Below the pieces are notes generated by a model. It searched no databases. It was not told the DNA's origin and saw only the letters and a program-made list of their open reading frames with translations. From NCBI GenBank assembly GCA_039602395.1, contig JBCNJP010000025.1:46891980-46955979 (forward strand): a DNA stretch of 64,000 nt. Direction: 5' to 3'. Shown here piece after piece: positions 11,051 to 22,882 of this stretch; the stretch's first letter is position 1, and every line of letters starts with the position of its first letter. The DNA comes from Deinandra increscens subsp. villosa (lineage: Eukaryota > Streptophyta > Magnoliopsida > Asterales > Asteraceae). The translations under genes and the position numbers were made by a program.

Positions 11051-11056
11051 GCTAAT

Positions 11057-11896
11057 TTTCAGGACCAGATTAGAGCAACATGTTCTCATATGATTCATCA
11101 CACAAGTGCGGAAATCATGTGTGATGGTCAATTCTGGATGAACCTGCATCAATGTTCACCCATTGATGATTACTAAAGCTCAAGAACACACACTAACACC
11201 AAGAACACCCACACAAAAGCTCTCTTGTAGGATATTCCAGGAGTGCCGTTCCTCAATAGGGTTTTCTCAACTATATATATACTACAAGAGAGCATAGGAC
11301 AAAAGGAATGTTTGACACACACAATCATTACCTAGAGTTCAGCAAAATATTCTATCAGCACAGACAAGTTCGCTAGGCATTAGACAAGTTCGCTAAGCAG
11401 TAACAAGTTCGCTAACAAGTCCGCTAAGTACAAACAAGTTCGCTAACAAGTTCGCTAAGCACAAACAAGTTCGCTAATAAGTTCGCTAAGCACAAATAAG
11501 TTCGCTAACAAGTCCGCTACGTACAAACAAATTCGCTAACAAGTTCGCTAAGAATGGACAAGTCCGCTAACAATTTCGCTAAGAGCAAAACAAGTTCGCT
11601 AAGTTTAGAAACAAGTCTGCTAAGTAAAAAAGTCTGCTAGGAACAAATCAAGTACGCTAAGACAAACTTTGAACAAATATGATAAGTGTTAAACAAGTCC
11701 GCTAAGTTCAATTCACAGAAGTTCGCTAAGAGAAAGAAACAAGTACGCTAGATTCATACAAAAAAAAAAGTTTCTAAGTACAAGTTCAAAGTCTATTACA
11801 AAACAAAGTATCAAAACTAGAAAGGACATCAAAAAGGTCTTCACCAGCAATGCTCAACGGTGAATGGTTTGTGTTGCCAACAAAATAGGTTCCAAC
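11057..11896 (-). repeat. LTR of element B, 3' side (probably shared with B')
   Basis: Matches 36814-37697 along its length: ends in TTCCAACA on the plus strand like the other LTR and begins TTTCAGGACC where the other has TGTCAGGACC. The internal word array is 45 bp shorter, from indels of whole words. It is followed by a polypurine tract of B, so it acts as B's 3' LTR. Upstream the match extends three or more bases past the LTR edge into PBS-side sequence, so it may also be the 5' LTR of B'. TATA box at 11272-11281. Confidence 0.88.
11362..11760 (-). repeat. TTAGCGNACTTG word array in the B 3' LTR
   Basis: About twenty copies of ACAAGTTCGCTAA and variants with A or C in place of the second T, nearly all in one orientation, upstream (element sense) of the TATA box at 11272-11281. 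It uses the same word as the internal arrays at 8449-9175 and 21956-22690. Confidence 0.9.
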
Positions 11897-11911
11897 AATT
11901 TCCACCCTTGT
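11897..11911 (-). promoter_or_regulatory. Element B polypurine tract
   Basis: The minus strand reads AACAAGGGTGGAAAT directly before the LTR start TGTTGGAACC. This is the expected position and composition of the plus-strand DNA primer and shows that the internal sequence to the right belongs to this LTR. Confidence 0.8.
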
Positions 11912-11941
11912 TGGCAATGCAAACCCTTGAACTTATGCAAC

Positions 11942-14900
11942 TTAACCGAGCAGCTTTAGCAGGAATCTCCAGTTTTCTCTTGCGTCCTCTTTGTCTTTGT
12001 CAGATAGCACTTTACTTCCCATATCGTACAACCTCCAGAGATCTTGCCAGACAAGCTTTTTCAGGTCATTGAAGTTGTTCAGCTCGACCAATCTTCTTGC
12101 CTTATCAAGAATGACACTCGATCCATGCTCTTCTATCAACCAGCAGTTTGCATTTCTAAGGAGTTCTGCATCAAGTGTGAGTTTACCCATATCTGTAAGC
12201 CTTGTACACCACCAATTTAAGAACATCAAAAAATAGTTGGCGTCATAGCATTCATATGGTCTCAGTTGAACCGGGATTGTCCACATCTTCTCATAATATA
12301 TCAGCTTCAAAAAGGATCTTGAGAGAAGTCTGAGTTCTATTGCTGCAAATATTCTGATAGGCTCAGCACCAACTCTTTCAATCACTAGTTCATGAGTCAT
12401 CCCATTGTAGTACCAACTGTTTATTAGAGCAATCTTCTGATTCCTTGGGATAGTCTTTGTCTTCACCTCCTTCCCAATATCTTTGAACATTCCTCGATGA
12501 GGGGTACGGAGACGTCTTTTCTCTTCAGCAATTTGAGCCTTTCTCTATTCTTCCGGATTCTGATTGAATTTCTTGTCCTCATAAGCAGATTTGATCAGGA
12601 AGGCAGCTCGAATACCCTTTTGATGGTTAGAGTGGTTTACCAACTCCAGGTATTTTAGCTGCTTGAGCTCCCAAGAGAACAAGCTGAGAAGGGCTTTGAA
12701 ATCTCCGAAGATTTGCACATATCCGTTCCGCCTCTTCACCAGAAATGCATCAAAGGCCTCATCATATTTCCATCCCAAGATTTTCATCCCATGATTGACC
12801 TTTGGGTTGCTTGGCATTTTCCTTAAGTTCTTGGCAACAAATTGTTGCATAGCCTTTAGGTTTGGTGCCATCTTTTCCCATTGATCATAGATGGGAGGAT
12901 TGTCTTTCCTTTTGAGTGCCTCAGCCCGTTCTTGCTCTCTAAGTCTGATCTTTTCAAGCTTTGGCAGACGTTCTGTCTTTTGATACTCTTCCACAAACTC
13001 CCGTACACCTTTAAGTTTCTTTCTGTTATAGGCCTTCTTATCAATGTTTTGAATCTACAGTAGTTGCGAAGTGCCTCAAAAGTCATCCTGTTGGTAGTGG
13101 CTTTAATGTATTCTTAAGAATCAGGAGCTTCATCGGACGAGTTCTCATTTGGTGGAAGATATGTGTTGCCTATGTCCCGAATTAAATCTGAAAGATGATC
13201 TCTGATGGGGAGGAATTCAACTGTTTTGGTGGTGTCAACAAAGATATCAACCAATGGATCGGTTTCAACTTCAACAGTTTGATTTTGTGGAAGGTGTGAA
13301 TTTAACCTTTCTTCATCAGTGTATAGCTTGGTCAACTCAATTTCAGTAAGACTCATCAGATATTCTAAAGAGAAGTTGTCTTTCATTAGAGATCTGACCA
13401 TGTGTGCTATTTCAGAGGTGTCTTCCTCATCCACATCGGTGCCCTCCAAGTTTGTTACAATGCGAATCCTAGGTTCATCTGATCTTGTTGATGTAGAACA
13501 ATCCGGTAAAGTACTCGAGCCCTTTCCATAGATTACAGCAGGAGGATGGTCTGATTCATATCTTTTGAGCGCTTCGGCCTTTTCCTCAAGCAGTCGATTC
13601 TGTTCACTGAGTGTTTCTTCAATAAGAGCTCGATGAGACCTGTCTTTCTCATCTTCCTTTTTCAGATACTCCTCAGCAATCTCTTCAGGGGTTAATATCC
13701 TTTTTCCTTTATCCTTTTCAAAAGGACCGGGCTGCTCTGCGACAGCAGGTTCTGTAGTAGCCGATTCCTTAGGATCATCTTCTTCCTTATCGGAGTCTGA
13801 GGAGAAATGTATGAAAGAAGCTTCAAATATCTTATCTCGGAGATTTTGATCAGCAGACACACTAGGATCAGTTTGACTCTCAGTTTCTTGACCAGCACTT
13901 GATTCAAGGTTTATGATCTCAGCATCAGTTGGAATAACTCCAGGAATATGTGGGTTGATGTCCAAAGCAAGAGTTTCAGTTGTAGACATGACAGTAGAAA
14001 GAGGCACGCTCACAAACTCATCGTCTACTTCCATTTTTACTTGGATTGGAGTAGGACAAGGAGGTTTCTCTTGATCATCATCTTCACTATCGATCATATC
14101 CAAATCTATGTAGTTCAGTGGATTGGCTTCATTCATGAGCACATTCATTCTCTAACCCAGCTCATTCATGTCATCTTCATCTCCAAAGTCCACAAAGTAA
14201 GGATGTTCTTCACAAGTTGCCTCATCACCATCTTCAAGTATCTCAATGAGAATGCCACAGGAGTTTCTTCGTGAGTACAGATTCTTGGCATAGTATTCCC
14301 TGAAATTAGACATCTCAAAATCCAAGAAGGCTGGATCGATGTAGAATTGAGGGACACCTTCGGTCAAGGGAACTATGGCAGAGGAGGTAGAGGTGTCAGC
14401 ATGAGCAGTGGGAATGATCGAAAGTTGAAGAGATAAGTCATGTTTAGCTTCAGACTCAGCACTTGTTGAACCCTCAATGGCAAGAATCTTGGCAACTTGT
14501 GCAAACCTTGGAAGTTTTAGGTTTTCAGGCACAGGTGCAAGCTTTTTTGATTGATTCCAGAGTCTCATCAACTGGTTCATTATGAAGGAGACTGCTGACA
14601 AAGGAATCTTCGTCATCAGAGAAATTAAAGTCATCTCCTTCTATGACAATGTCATCATCGATTTCAAAATCGCTGTCATGCAATGGGCTTGAGGTATCTT
14701 GAACACCAGTCGAGTCTTTACCAGCAGGAATGGTAGTAGAAGATATGGGGTCTTGTAAATTCTCACCTACACTTCTCAGATCAGATTCAGGCTGGTTTTC
14801 TGGCATCTCAGTCTCTTTATCACCACCATCATCATCAGGTTTATCACTCAATTGTTTGCCTTCACTATATTTGGCTAATAAATCCTTGAGTCTTTGAATT

Positions 14901-16649
14901 TCAGCAGCTTGTTCAGCAATGACTTGTGACTGATCATTGATCTTTTAGTTTGCCACTTGCAGAGAATAGTTTAGATGATCATTCTGACTCTGAAGGTTAA
15001 CAATTTCAACTTGAAGTTCTATTACCTTCTCAGATTCAGAAACTGTTGGGCTGGTAGTGACAAATTCAGCTGTGTCAGTGGTAGTGACGACAGCTTCAGC
15101 TAGCTGCTCCAGTGGTCTCATATCCATATCTATTCCTTCAAAATGTTCAGCAGGAGATGGAGAGATTGTTGCTGCAGCTAAGGATGTGTCTGATGGGGTG
15201 CCAGAGGAACTTACCACTTCATAATCATTTTTTTGTGCCAGGATTCCTTCTGACTTTGAGCTTTTCGGTACAGGATTTACTTCTCTCAGCTCTGATGAAG
15301 AACTCAGCGGATTTGTGACTACTCCCACCAGTTATTGTCAGAGTTTGTAAGGTAGTCTTAGGAGGATACTCAGGAGGACTACCAGTCTCATCTTCAAGGT
15401 TTTCCTTAAGATCATCCTCGTCGAGAGACACTGATTCTTCCTCATCATCATGTTCATCCTGTGATGGATTATAACTGTTGTCAGAGGATGATTGTGGTGT
15501 CGAAGCTGTAGGGGCCCTGGAATAGTCTCCAGTCCTTTGTCTTTTCCGAGGATGAATGCCCTCAGGTTGTGTGGGACTATCATCAGAGTCAGAGGAGTCA
15601 GACTCTTCTTCATTATTATCGTCGTCTCCTTCTCATTCTTCAGACAAATCAACCAACATAGGACTTGAGGAGCGTTCAACATGTTCAGAAGCTTCAGCAC
15701 CTGTACCCTGGAGATTCCCAGGGTCTTCAACAGCAGCAGCAGGATCTGTGACGACTGGGGCATTCAAGTCCAATTCATGGTGGACTTGAGCCGCATCAGT
15801 AGGTTCAATTTGTGCTTCTACTGCAGCTTCACCCATCTGAATATCTCCTTCGGCACCGACAGGAGCAATCCGAGCAATCATCTCGGGAAAGAAGGGTACA
15901 GCATTCCCTTGATATTTACTTTTATGGTACTTGCTGTATGAGCTAGAGTTCATTGAACTTGTAGAGATGGTTTCTCCTTGCTTGATCAAGGTTGGGTTGT
16001 AGTGATCCAAGATAGCCTGGATGAACCGAGGGTACATCAGAAACTTCTTTGCCCTTCCAGTTGGATGTAGATTGGCGATCATCCATTTGAGTAGTTGGCG
16101 TGAGAGATTGTAGCCTTCACTAGTAACAAATCCATGCAGAGCACATGCGGTTTCTTCAACAAAATCATCTGGAGCTGCTTTTCTGTGTCCAAAGGCAGCA
16201 ATAAAGAAGCTGATTATAAACTTCTAGTTAATCGGGAATAAGGTCTTGAGAATTTTGTTGCTGACATCTGGAAGAAATACACCAGAGTAACCCATCCTTA
16301 AGATAGTTGATTGCCACTTGGCCTTTGTAAAAGTCTTGGGTATGTCAGCTTCTTGCAAGTTCAGTACCGTTCTGATCTTTTCTTTAGTGATCTCAACATC
16401 AATATTTTGTATCTTTGACCTTATTATGCTTGTTTCATCATCCAGCTCTGCAGATTGAGCATTGCTCCAAAATGCTTCAACTATACCCTTGCAGATAACA
16501 GGGTTAATCTGCATTGCTGTTACCCAAGTTGATTGCTGCAACAAGTCAAGTGCCTGCTCATTAGCACTTTCCCAGTTCTTGTTAAACACACATCTTCCGT
16601 TGTGTAAACGACCAAACTCTAAAGCTTCAGCAGCTTGTCTGGGAGGCAT
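11942..16649 (-). pseudogene. Element B extra 3' ORF (about 1,560 codons), unknown acidic coiled-coil protein, decayed
   Basis: A single protein can be followed across about 4.7 kb on the minus strand, ending LLKLLG* 30 bases before the PPT. The N-terminal part has a recognisable fold-like block (INPVICKGIVEAFWSNAQ, LNLQEADIP, ILRMGYSG, FLMYPRFIQAIL) that I recall from large proteins repeatedly predicted in Asteraceae genomes; I know no function for it. The middle is acidic and Ser/Thr-rich with Glu/Lys coiled-coil stretches (TPEEIAEEYLKKEDEKDRSH); the C-terminus (12490-11942) is basic/aromatic and looks globular (MFKDIGKEVKTK.., WTIPVQLRPYECYD). Breaks: stops at 16224, 15633, 14945, 14152, 13114 and 12545, and frame changes near 15330, 14550 and 13000. 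The start is placed at the ATG at 16649, right after a GTGCAG acceptor-like site. I see no protease, polymerase or convincing membrane segment. It occupies the env position of a retrovirus. Confidence 0.75.
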
Positions 16650-16655
16650 CTGCAC

Positions 16656-17632
16656 ATATAGAATTAAAGGATTATATCCAATTTGACACTAAATGAATGT
16701 CATGTCACACTAGACTCGTGATAGTGACAGAGCTTTTCACATAAGTATCAATGACATAAAACAACTCACATAGTGCATATACTCCAAAATTGGTCACATG
16801 CAACCGAAATATCATGATTAACATAAGTAAGTATCATAGGAAGTAAATAATTTGTGTGTGTAATAATTTAAAATCTGGAAAATAAGGAGCCAGATCTAAA
16901 TCTCCAATAAAATTTTGACTAAAAAGAAAGTATTGAATAAGAAACTGTAAATGACCCAAAACTTAGATTGAACCAACCAAATTTTGACTTGTTATTGGGT
17001 CAGAGAGGAATTACTGAAAATTCTACTGCTGAGACTCAACAACAGTCAGAATCATCAAATAGAGGAGGTTTTGGCAATCTGGGATCAAAAACCAATTGAC
17101 TTTAAGATTAAATAGCATATTGTGAGGTTTTGAGATCCCAGTTTGTCAAGTTAGTTCAGGGAAAGTCACATTGTGACTTGGTTCCACCCGAACTTGTGAA
17201 CTCCTTGATCTGATGTCTTATGATTAGAACAAAGAGGACTAAGTTAAAATCAGCATTTTCAGATGTAGGACAAGACAATTAGGATATAACTGGTCTATCC
17301 TACCTAAAGTACCAATTTCATGCATGTAATGAGTGTAGCATTAACTTGTCAAACTATCAGAATAATCCTTGTATATCAGTAATTTTCATTCAGATTCACA
17401 ACACTTAAAGTTAATTACAAAGTGTACAAATCTCATATTGACATTAACAAGGATTGTCTAGAAGAAACAGAGTTAAATTAACACATATAGACATGCAAGA
17501 GGTCCTAATGGGGCAAGTGATTCTATTTGATCATTTTAAGGATAAGAGTGACAATTTGTGCTTAACTGATTAGATGGTGTCTATACATGTCACATTCAAT
17601 CCTAATATACAAATATTAGCACATATGGATTA
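16656..17632 (-). other. Element B non-coding region upstream of the extra ORF
   Basis: About 1 kb, A/T-rich, no gene seen. On the minus strand its last bases form a pyrimidine-poor but AG-ended acceptor-like site (TATATGTGCAG) directly before the ATG of the extra ORF, consistent with the region being part of a leader intron. Confidence 0.5.
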
Positions 17633-20248
17633 TGTGACATCCGAGAATTTCAAGGTTAACAGTGTTCGAACTAATGCTTAGTACTAATGCTTCTGCTGTT
17701 AGTTACATTATAAGTGTTAACTTAGTAACTAATGCTTAACTAGACCGAATACGTCCACGACCTTTGGTTGATCACCGAACCCGACCATATGTGTTATGTG
17801 TTTATTTATTTATTGTTATTATGTGCAACGTGTTTAATTAATTAATTTTGAAAATTGGCCCTTTTGGTTTCCAGCGAAACTACCGAGCGAAATTGTAGAT
17901 TCGCTCGGTAGTCAAACTTTCGATTTACACAAATTGAGAGTCAGTTTCGCTTGGCCAGCGAAACTGCCAGCGAAACTAGCTCCTGACCTATATATTTTAT
18001 AAAACCCTAATCTTCTCATTTTACTCACATCATTTCTCAAAAACACACACACACTCTCCTGAATTCTGGTCAGCTGAGAAACACCACGAGCCGTCGTGAT
18101 CTCAACCTCGAGACATCACCCATTCGGATCCTAGATCAAACCGTGAGTCTCCAAAACCATTTTTTATGCCTTTTCTATGTGTTTTCTTAAAAAGCATGCT
18201 TAAACCCTCATAGAATGGTCTGATCTTCTGATATGATGCTTAGGAATGCTAGATCTATCATAAAGTCTGTAACTTTACGTGTGAAATCAAGCCATAATGA
18301 AGATTTATGCTAGTTAGGTCATTTTATGTTTAAAATGTGTTTTTGGTGATTTGATGATGAAAACTCATGTTTAAGGTGTTAGAATTGCCTCTGTGATGTT
18401 GGTAAATGTTTATGCATGCTAGATATTGAATTACATGATGTATGGAAGCTGTTAGATTGATTTTTGGTCTTAAAAACGAGTTTTTTTCGCGACTAGCGAA
18501 ACTGTGTGTTCTCTGGGCGAAATTATGTAGCGAAACTGTTTGAATATTCATACAGCGATACTATGTAGCGAAACTATAGTGTCGCCTGTGAAGCTAAGTA
18601 ACGAGACTACCGAGCGAAACAACCATAGACCTTGTCCCTGAACGAAAGTTCAAACCAGTTTCGAGCGAAGCTATGCTAGCGAAACTGTGTCATCAGTTTC
18701 GAGCGAAACTAGCTAGCGAAACTGTGTCATCGGGTAATCCCTAGCGAAAATGCTGCCCGAGCACATAGCGAAACTGCATAGCGAAACTGCGTAGCGAAAC
18801 TGTAGCGAAACTGTGTAGCGAAACTGTACCAGACCAAAACCCAAACTTGTGCAACTTATTTGAATGCTATGCCATGACTTACATGATTATGCAATAATGA
18901 AACATGCTTTGATTTCTGAGTTATGTGAACCCTCGTTTATGATCAACCATCGGTGTCGTGTGTCGGTATGTCGTGTCATAGTTCCAACGTGCTATGTTAT
19001 GGGCCATAGTGACGTAAGTTAAATATTAGACGAAACTAATACTTAAGACCTAAACGTGTTCTTAGGTCTTCGTTAAGCAAACAATACTTGGATTATTTAG
19101 CAAGTGTAGCAGTGCAACCAAAGGTGAGTGTCACTAACCCGTTTACTGTGAGCCCGTTCGGGACACACCGAATAACTCAACGAAAAAAAATGCTGACAAC
19201 CTTATGAGTGCTATGCACCTCTTTTATGAACTCGAAACCTTATGAGTGCCATGCACCTCTTTGATAAACTCGAAGTGTTTTATGGGAAACACTTGTAGAA
19301 CTTAAACAAACTATTTCTGAAACGAAACTGAAAACATTTTGGGAGATTCATGAGAATCCGGTAAACCGTTTTAATATGGCTAGTGTAGGTTAAAGTCTAA
19401 ACCACATGATATCACATGATCTCTAAGGATTGCCTTTTAACTGAAAAAGTCCTCAACTTAATTGTGCCATTAATTGTAAAGCGAGGGGATGTTGGGTAGA
19501 TCTACTGGAGTTTGACAAACTCCGCCTCGTGACACTGGAGGTGCACGGAGGTACAATATCAGCCTATCTGACCGTGATCCCGAGAGGACACGGGGGAGGC
19601 AAAGCCGCGATGACGTATGTCCGCAAAACAAAATAGATGATGGCAATGCCACTACAATACTTATTAGTCAGCTTTGGTACAAACTTCCTTAGTGCATGGA
19701 ACAACGGATTAGCTACCCGCGATATCGGTTGAGCACTTTAATTTTACGAAACTAGTACATACCCGATAACGCATGTTACGGATATTACTTTTACTAAATC
19801 ACGCTACTATGATTATGGACTGGTGTATTATCACTGAGCATTGCTTTTCACAAATAAATATTACATAAGTATATGTTGACACAATTATGACTATGAGACC
19901 GGGCCACTGCGTGACAAGCCCACTGTGAACTCACCAACCGTTAGGTTGACACTTGCGTGGTTTAAACTTTTGCAGATCGCTGAGGAGTATCCGGAGCGGG
20001 TTGGCATGGCGCATGAAGACATTTTACTTTTGTTTAAACTAGATTGGGAATTTAAAACAATGATTTTGTAAAGCACGTGGTTAGTGCTAAGACAATAATT
20101 TTCCGCTGCGTATTGTGAGATTCTATTTATGACATATGTTTGGACTAACTCTGATTCGTTTAGTATTTGTAACTAATGGTTGTGGTCCTGGTTTACTCGC
20201 ACCCCTTAACAGTATAAACTCCGTTAGTGGTTATTTGGGGGTGTGACA
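17633..20248 (+). mobile_element. Solo LTR of the element A family, inserted in element B
   Basis: 2616 bp starting TGTGACATCCGAG and ending GGGGTGTGACA, colinear with the LTR of element A (4770-7363) but on the opposite strand. It is flanked by perfect five-base target duplications GATTA (17628-17632 and 20249-20253). No PBS, PPT or coding sequence is attached on either side, so the body of the element has been lost by recombination between its two LTRs. TATA box at 17998-18004, with word clusters at 17875-17985 and 18485-18835. Confidence 0.97.
18485..18835 (+). repeat. TAGCGAAACTG word array in the solo LTR
   Basis: Over fifteen copies of AGCGAAACT with near variants (AGCGATACT, ACGAGACT), irregularly spaced. 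The distal end contains a run of five copies at 10-13 base spacing (18770-18830) that the LTR at 4770-7363 lacks, so the array gains and loses words. Confidence 0.88.
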
Positions 20249-20253
20249 GATTA

Positions 20254-21936
20254 AACAAAACATAACCAAGTCACCAAAATTTTCATTCAAGCAAAGATAG
20301 TCACATAAATCACATAAAAACAATTCATTGCCAAATTTGACTTATTAAAGTCAATATGACCAAATAAGTGTTCAACCAGAGCTTAACTACCTAAGATAGT
20401 TCATATAAACCTTAAAGGTATCTAGATCACATCCTCTGTAGCTATGCTCTTAATAAATCACAAAGATGGTCAAATTAACTTAGATGGGTCAAGATTGACA
20501 AAATTAAATCTAACTTTGTGTTAAATGAGTCCAAGATCCTTTCACCTGAGTTATAGACTAATTTCAGACCCATGTGGATCGTAACCAGTCTAAACCACCA
20601 GTGTTAGGCTCAATTGGATGTCTACTTACACAAAGTAAGACTTATATATACATAAGAATGAAACAAGTTGATGCACTATCTGATTAACAACATGAATGCT
20701 TGTATTGAGAAAATACATACCTTTGTGACGATCTAAAGGTAATAAGATCTAATCTAAGATGTAATGAGTTCTCAAATGTCTCAGCGAATAATCTGCTGAG
20801 ATCAAGCAATTTATATTAGATATCAAGTAGGTTTCATATAACCAAAATTAAGAAAAATCTGCCCCTGTGTAGCCAAGTTTGAGTTTTAACTCAAGTTGTC
20901 ATTTGATTAGAACAACATACCTTTTTGATGATCTATAGTTTTCTAGGATCAATAGAAAAAATGCAATGTTCTTGATCAATCTCTCAACTATAAGAAATTC
21001 TGTTTTGAGATCAGACAAGCTATGTCAGACTTCAAAAATTAGACATACATAGAAAAATAAAGGCAAATTGAAATTGATGACTTATTGAGAAACTTCAAGC
21101 TTAATCAATCAATTTTGATTAATTGAATTTGTTAGTCAAAGGTTAATGGCAGATTCAGAAGTTTAAGTCTCATCAATTTAGTCACAGACTATTAAGTGGA
21201 ATAGATTCTGATTGAAGACTTAGATAAATTCAACACTATGTGGAATTCATTAGGTCAATCCAATCATTGAGTGTAAACAAACTGAAACTTCTAAGTTATC
21301 AGATGTACACCCATAAGCATGTATGCACAATCTGATTTGTGTAACCTAACAGGAATTTGTAGCAACTCCCATTGAGTTCTACAAACTAACCAAAGTTTCA
21401 ATAATTTAACAAATTAATTAAAAAAAATTCTAAGTATCCTAAATAACTGAGGTCATAGCTTTTAAAGTTCATAGTTTATCAATTCAAACAAATTTCATGG
21501 TTCAAACTAATCAACTAGAACAAAACAACCCACTGTTATAGAATATTCAAAGAACTTTCTCGGATTCAAAGAGATAAATGAGATACAAGTTTCACATACC
21601 TTAAACTTGAACACACGTTAATTAGGATCAAGTAAAGACGAGGGAAATCTGTAACAACATCAGTTTAAGCCATTAGAAACCCAAAAAGGTTGAGAATTGA
21701 ACCTACGGCTCATCATTATCACCGAAAACCAAAATCGACCTAAATGAAAGTGAGATCGAACCTGTGTATGCAAGTAAGGTGTGCGAATCAACCCTAATTA
21801 CAACTAGAGTGACAAATTCGAGAGAGAATGTGTGGATTTTGATCGAACAGTGGATTGGTATGAGTCGCCGATTCGAGAGAATGAGAGCGGGGTATGTGTG
21901 TTTGAATGCGTGAATGAAGAAAACTATCATGTCTCC
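20254..21936 (-). other. Element B non-coding leader region with repeated splice-donor-like sites
   Basis: No coding frame that I can support (a minus-strand frame at 21703-21930 is open in B but not conserved as such in B'). Read on the minus strand there are three AAG|GTATGT donors: near 21600 (TTTAAG|GTATGTGAAA), near 20924 (CAAAAAG|GTATGTTG) and near 20722 (CACAAAG|GTATGTAT). The last two lie in similar contexts (GATC-A/G-TCA). This fits a spliced leader running from the TATA box at 21937 to the extra ORF; it is inferred only. Confidence 0.5.
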
Positions 21937-21945
21937 CTTTATATA
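21937..21945 (-). promoter_or_regulatory. TATA box of the element B internal promoter
   Basis: The minus strand reads TATATAAAG followed by GGAGAC, about 10 bases downstream of the last word of the array at 21956-22690 and in the direction of the extra ORF. The same pair is present in B' (8429-8437). The LTR promoter of the same element also has a word array followed by a TATA box, which is the main reason for the call. Confidence 0.6.
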
Positions 21946-21955
21946 CTATTAGGTC

Positions 21956-22690
21956 TAGCGGACTTATAAATATCTGGAATTTAAACAAGTTCGCTAAGCC
22001 AGTCTCCAAGTCCGCTAAGTGTAAGCGGACTGAAACAAGTACGCTAAAAGGGGAGAATATTAAAAACAAGTTCGCTAAGGCCACCGAGAAGTACGCTAAG
22101 CCTACAAGAAGTTCGCTAAGCTAGGAAGTTCGCTAAGGCTAGGACAAGTACGCTAAGCCTAAAAGTAGTTCGCTAAGCTAGGAAGTTCGCTAAGGCTAGG
22201 ACAAGTACGCTAAGCCTAAAAGAAGTTCGCTAAGCTAGGAAGTTCGCTAAGGCAAAATTAAGTACGCTAAGGCCAATTTGAACTTGAGACATCAAAAAAT
22301 TTCTTAAGTAAAAAGAAGTCCGCTAAGGCATAAACAAGTTCGCTAAGAACAGTTTAGCCTCAGTAGACTTTATATTGCAAGTGGAGAAGTTCGCTAAGGC
22401 AAAATTCTTCTTAGCGGACTTCTCAAACACTTAAAGAAAAAGTGAAACATGGGAGAAGTTCGCTAAGGACATGTTCAACCTAGCGGACTTCTCACCATTT
22501 AAAAATCACAAACATAAACAAGTTCGCTAAGAACAAATTGTTCTTAGCGGACTTTAAGAAAACAATTCAAAAATTACAAGTCAAATTTAAACAAGTTCGC
22601 TAAAGGCAAACCTGTGTATCATTCTTAGCGGACTTGCCTCAGTCAGAAGTTCGCTAAGGCAAAAATCAAGTCCGCTAAGAGCAGTTTTGT
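21956..22690 (-). repeat. TTAGCGNACTTG word array (B internal)
   Basis: Twenty-five to thirty copies of AAGT-T/A/C-CGCTAAG on the plus strand plus several inverted copies (TTAGCGGACTT near 21956, 22410, 22480, 22545 and 22630). Inverted pairs enclose 10-20 bases and could form hairpins. The third base of the AAGTNCGCT core varies between T, A and C; I did not find G. Confidence 0.92.
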
Positions 22691-22882
22691 AACAAAAGGG
22701 TAAAATTGTAATTCTTAAAAATTACTGCATTACAAAAATTTTAAAGGAAAACATGTCTGCTACCAGTAACCTACCAGGAAGATAAATTTTGTATTAATAA
22801 GTCAAGTACCTGTTAATTTCAACAAATTTGATCATGACCTACCTAGTACCTAAATTTGACTTGATTGGTCAAGGAATTCCGC

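Larger units (their letters stand above)
7364..11056 (-). mobile_element. Element B': remnant of a copia element, 3' non-coding region and RNase H fragment only
   Basis: 7364-11050 matches 20917-24188 of element B nearly base for base, in the same orientation, including the word array, the TATA box and the end of RNase H. Its left side is cut by element A. Its right side jumps from RNase H (11050) to within a few bases of an LTR whose flank resembles the PBS side of B (11057). I read it as an internally deleted sister copy of B that lost everything between RNase H and the PBS. Compared with B it keeps an extra 419 bp at 10403-10821 and has two rather than three units of a minisatellite. Confidence 0.8.

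Noticed and set aside
13114..14148. Host gene encoding an acidic nuclear protein
   Set aside because: The frame continues, with stops, into neighbouring segments and ends just before the PPT and LTR of element B, so it is part of the element's extra ORF.
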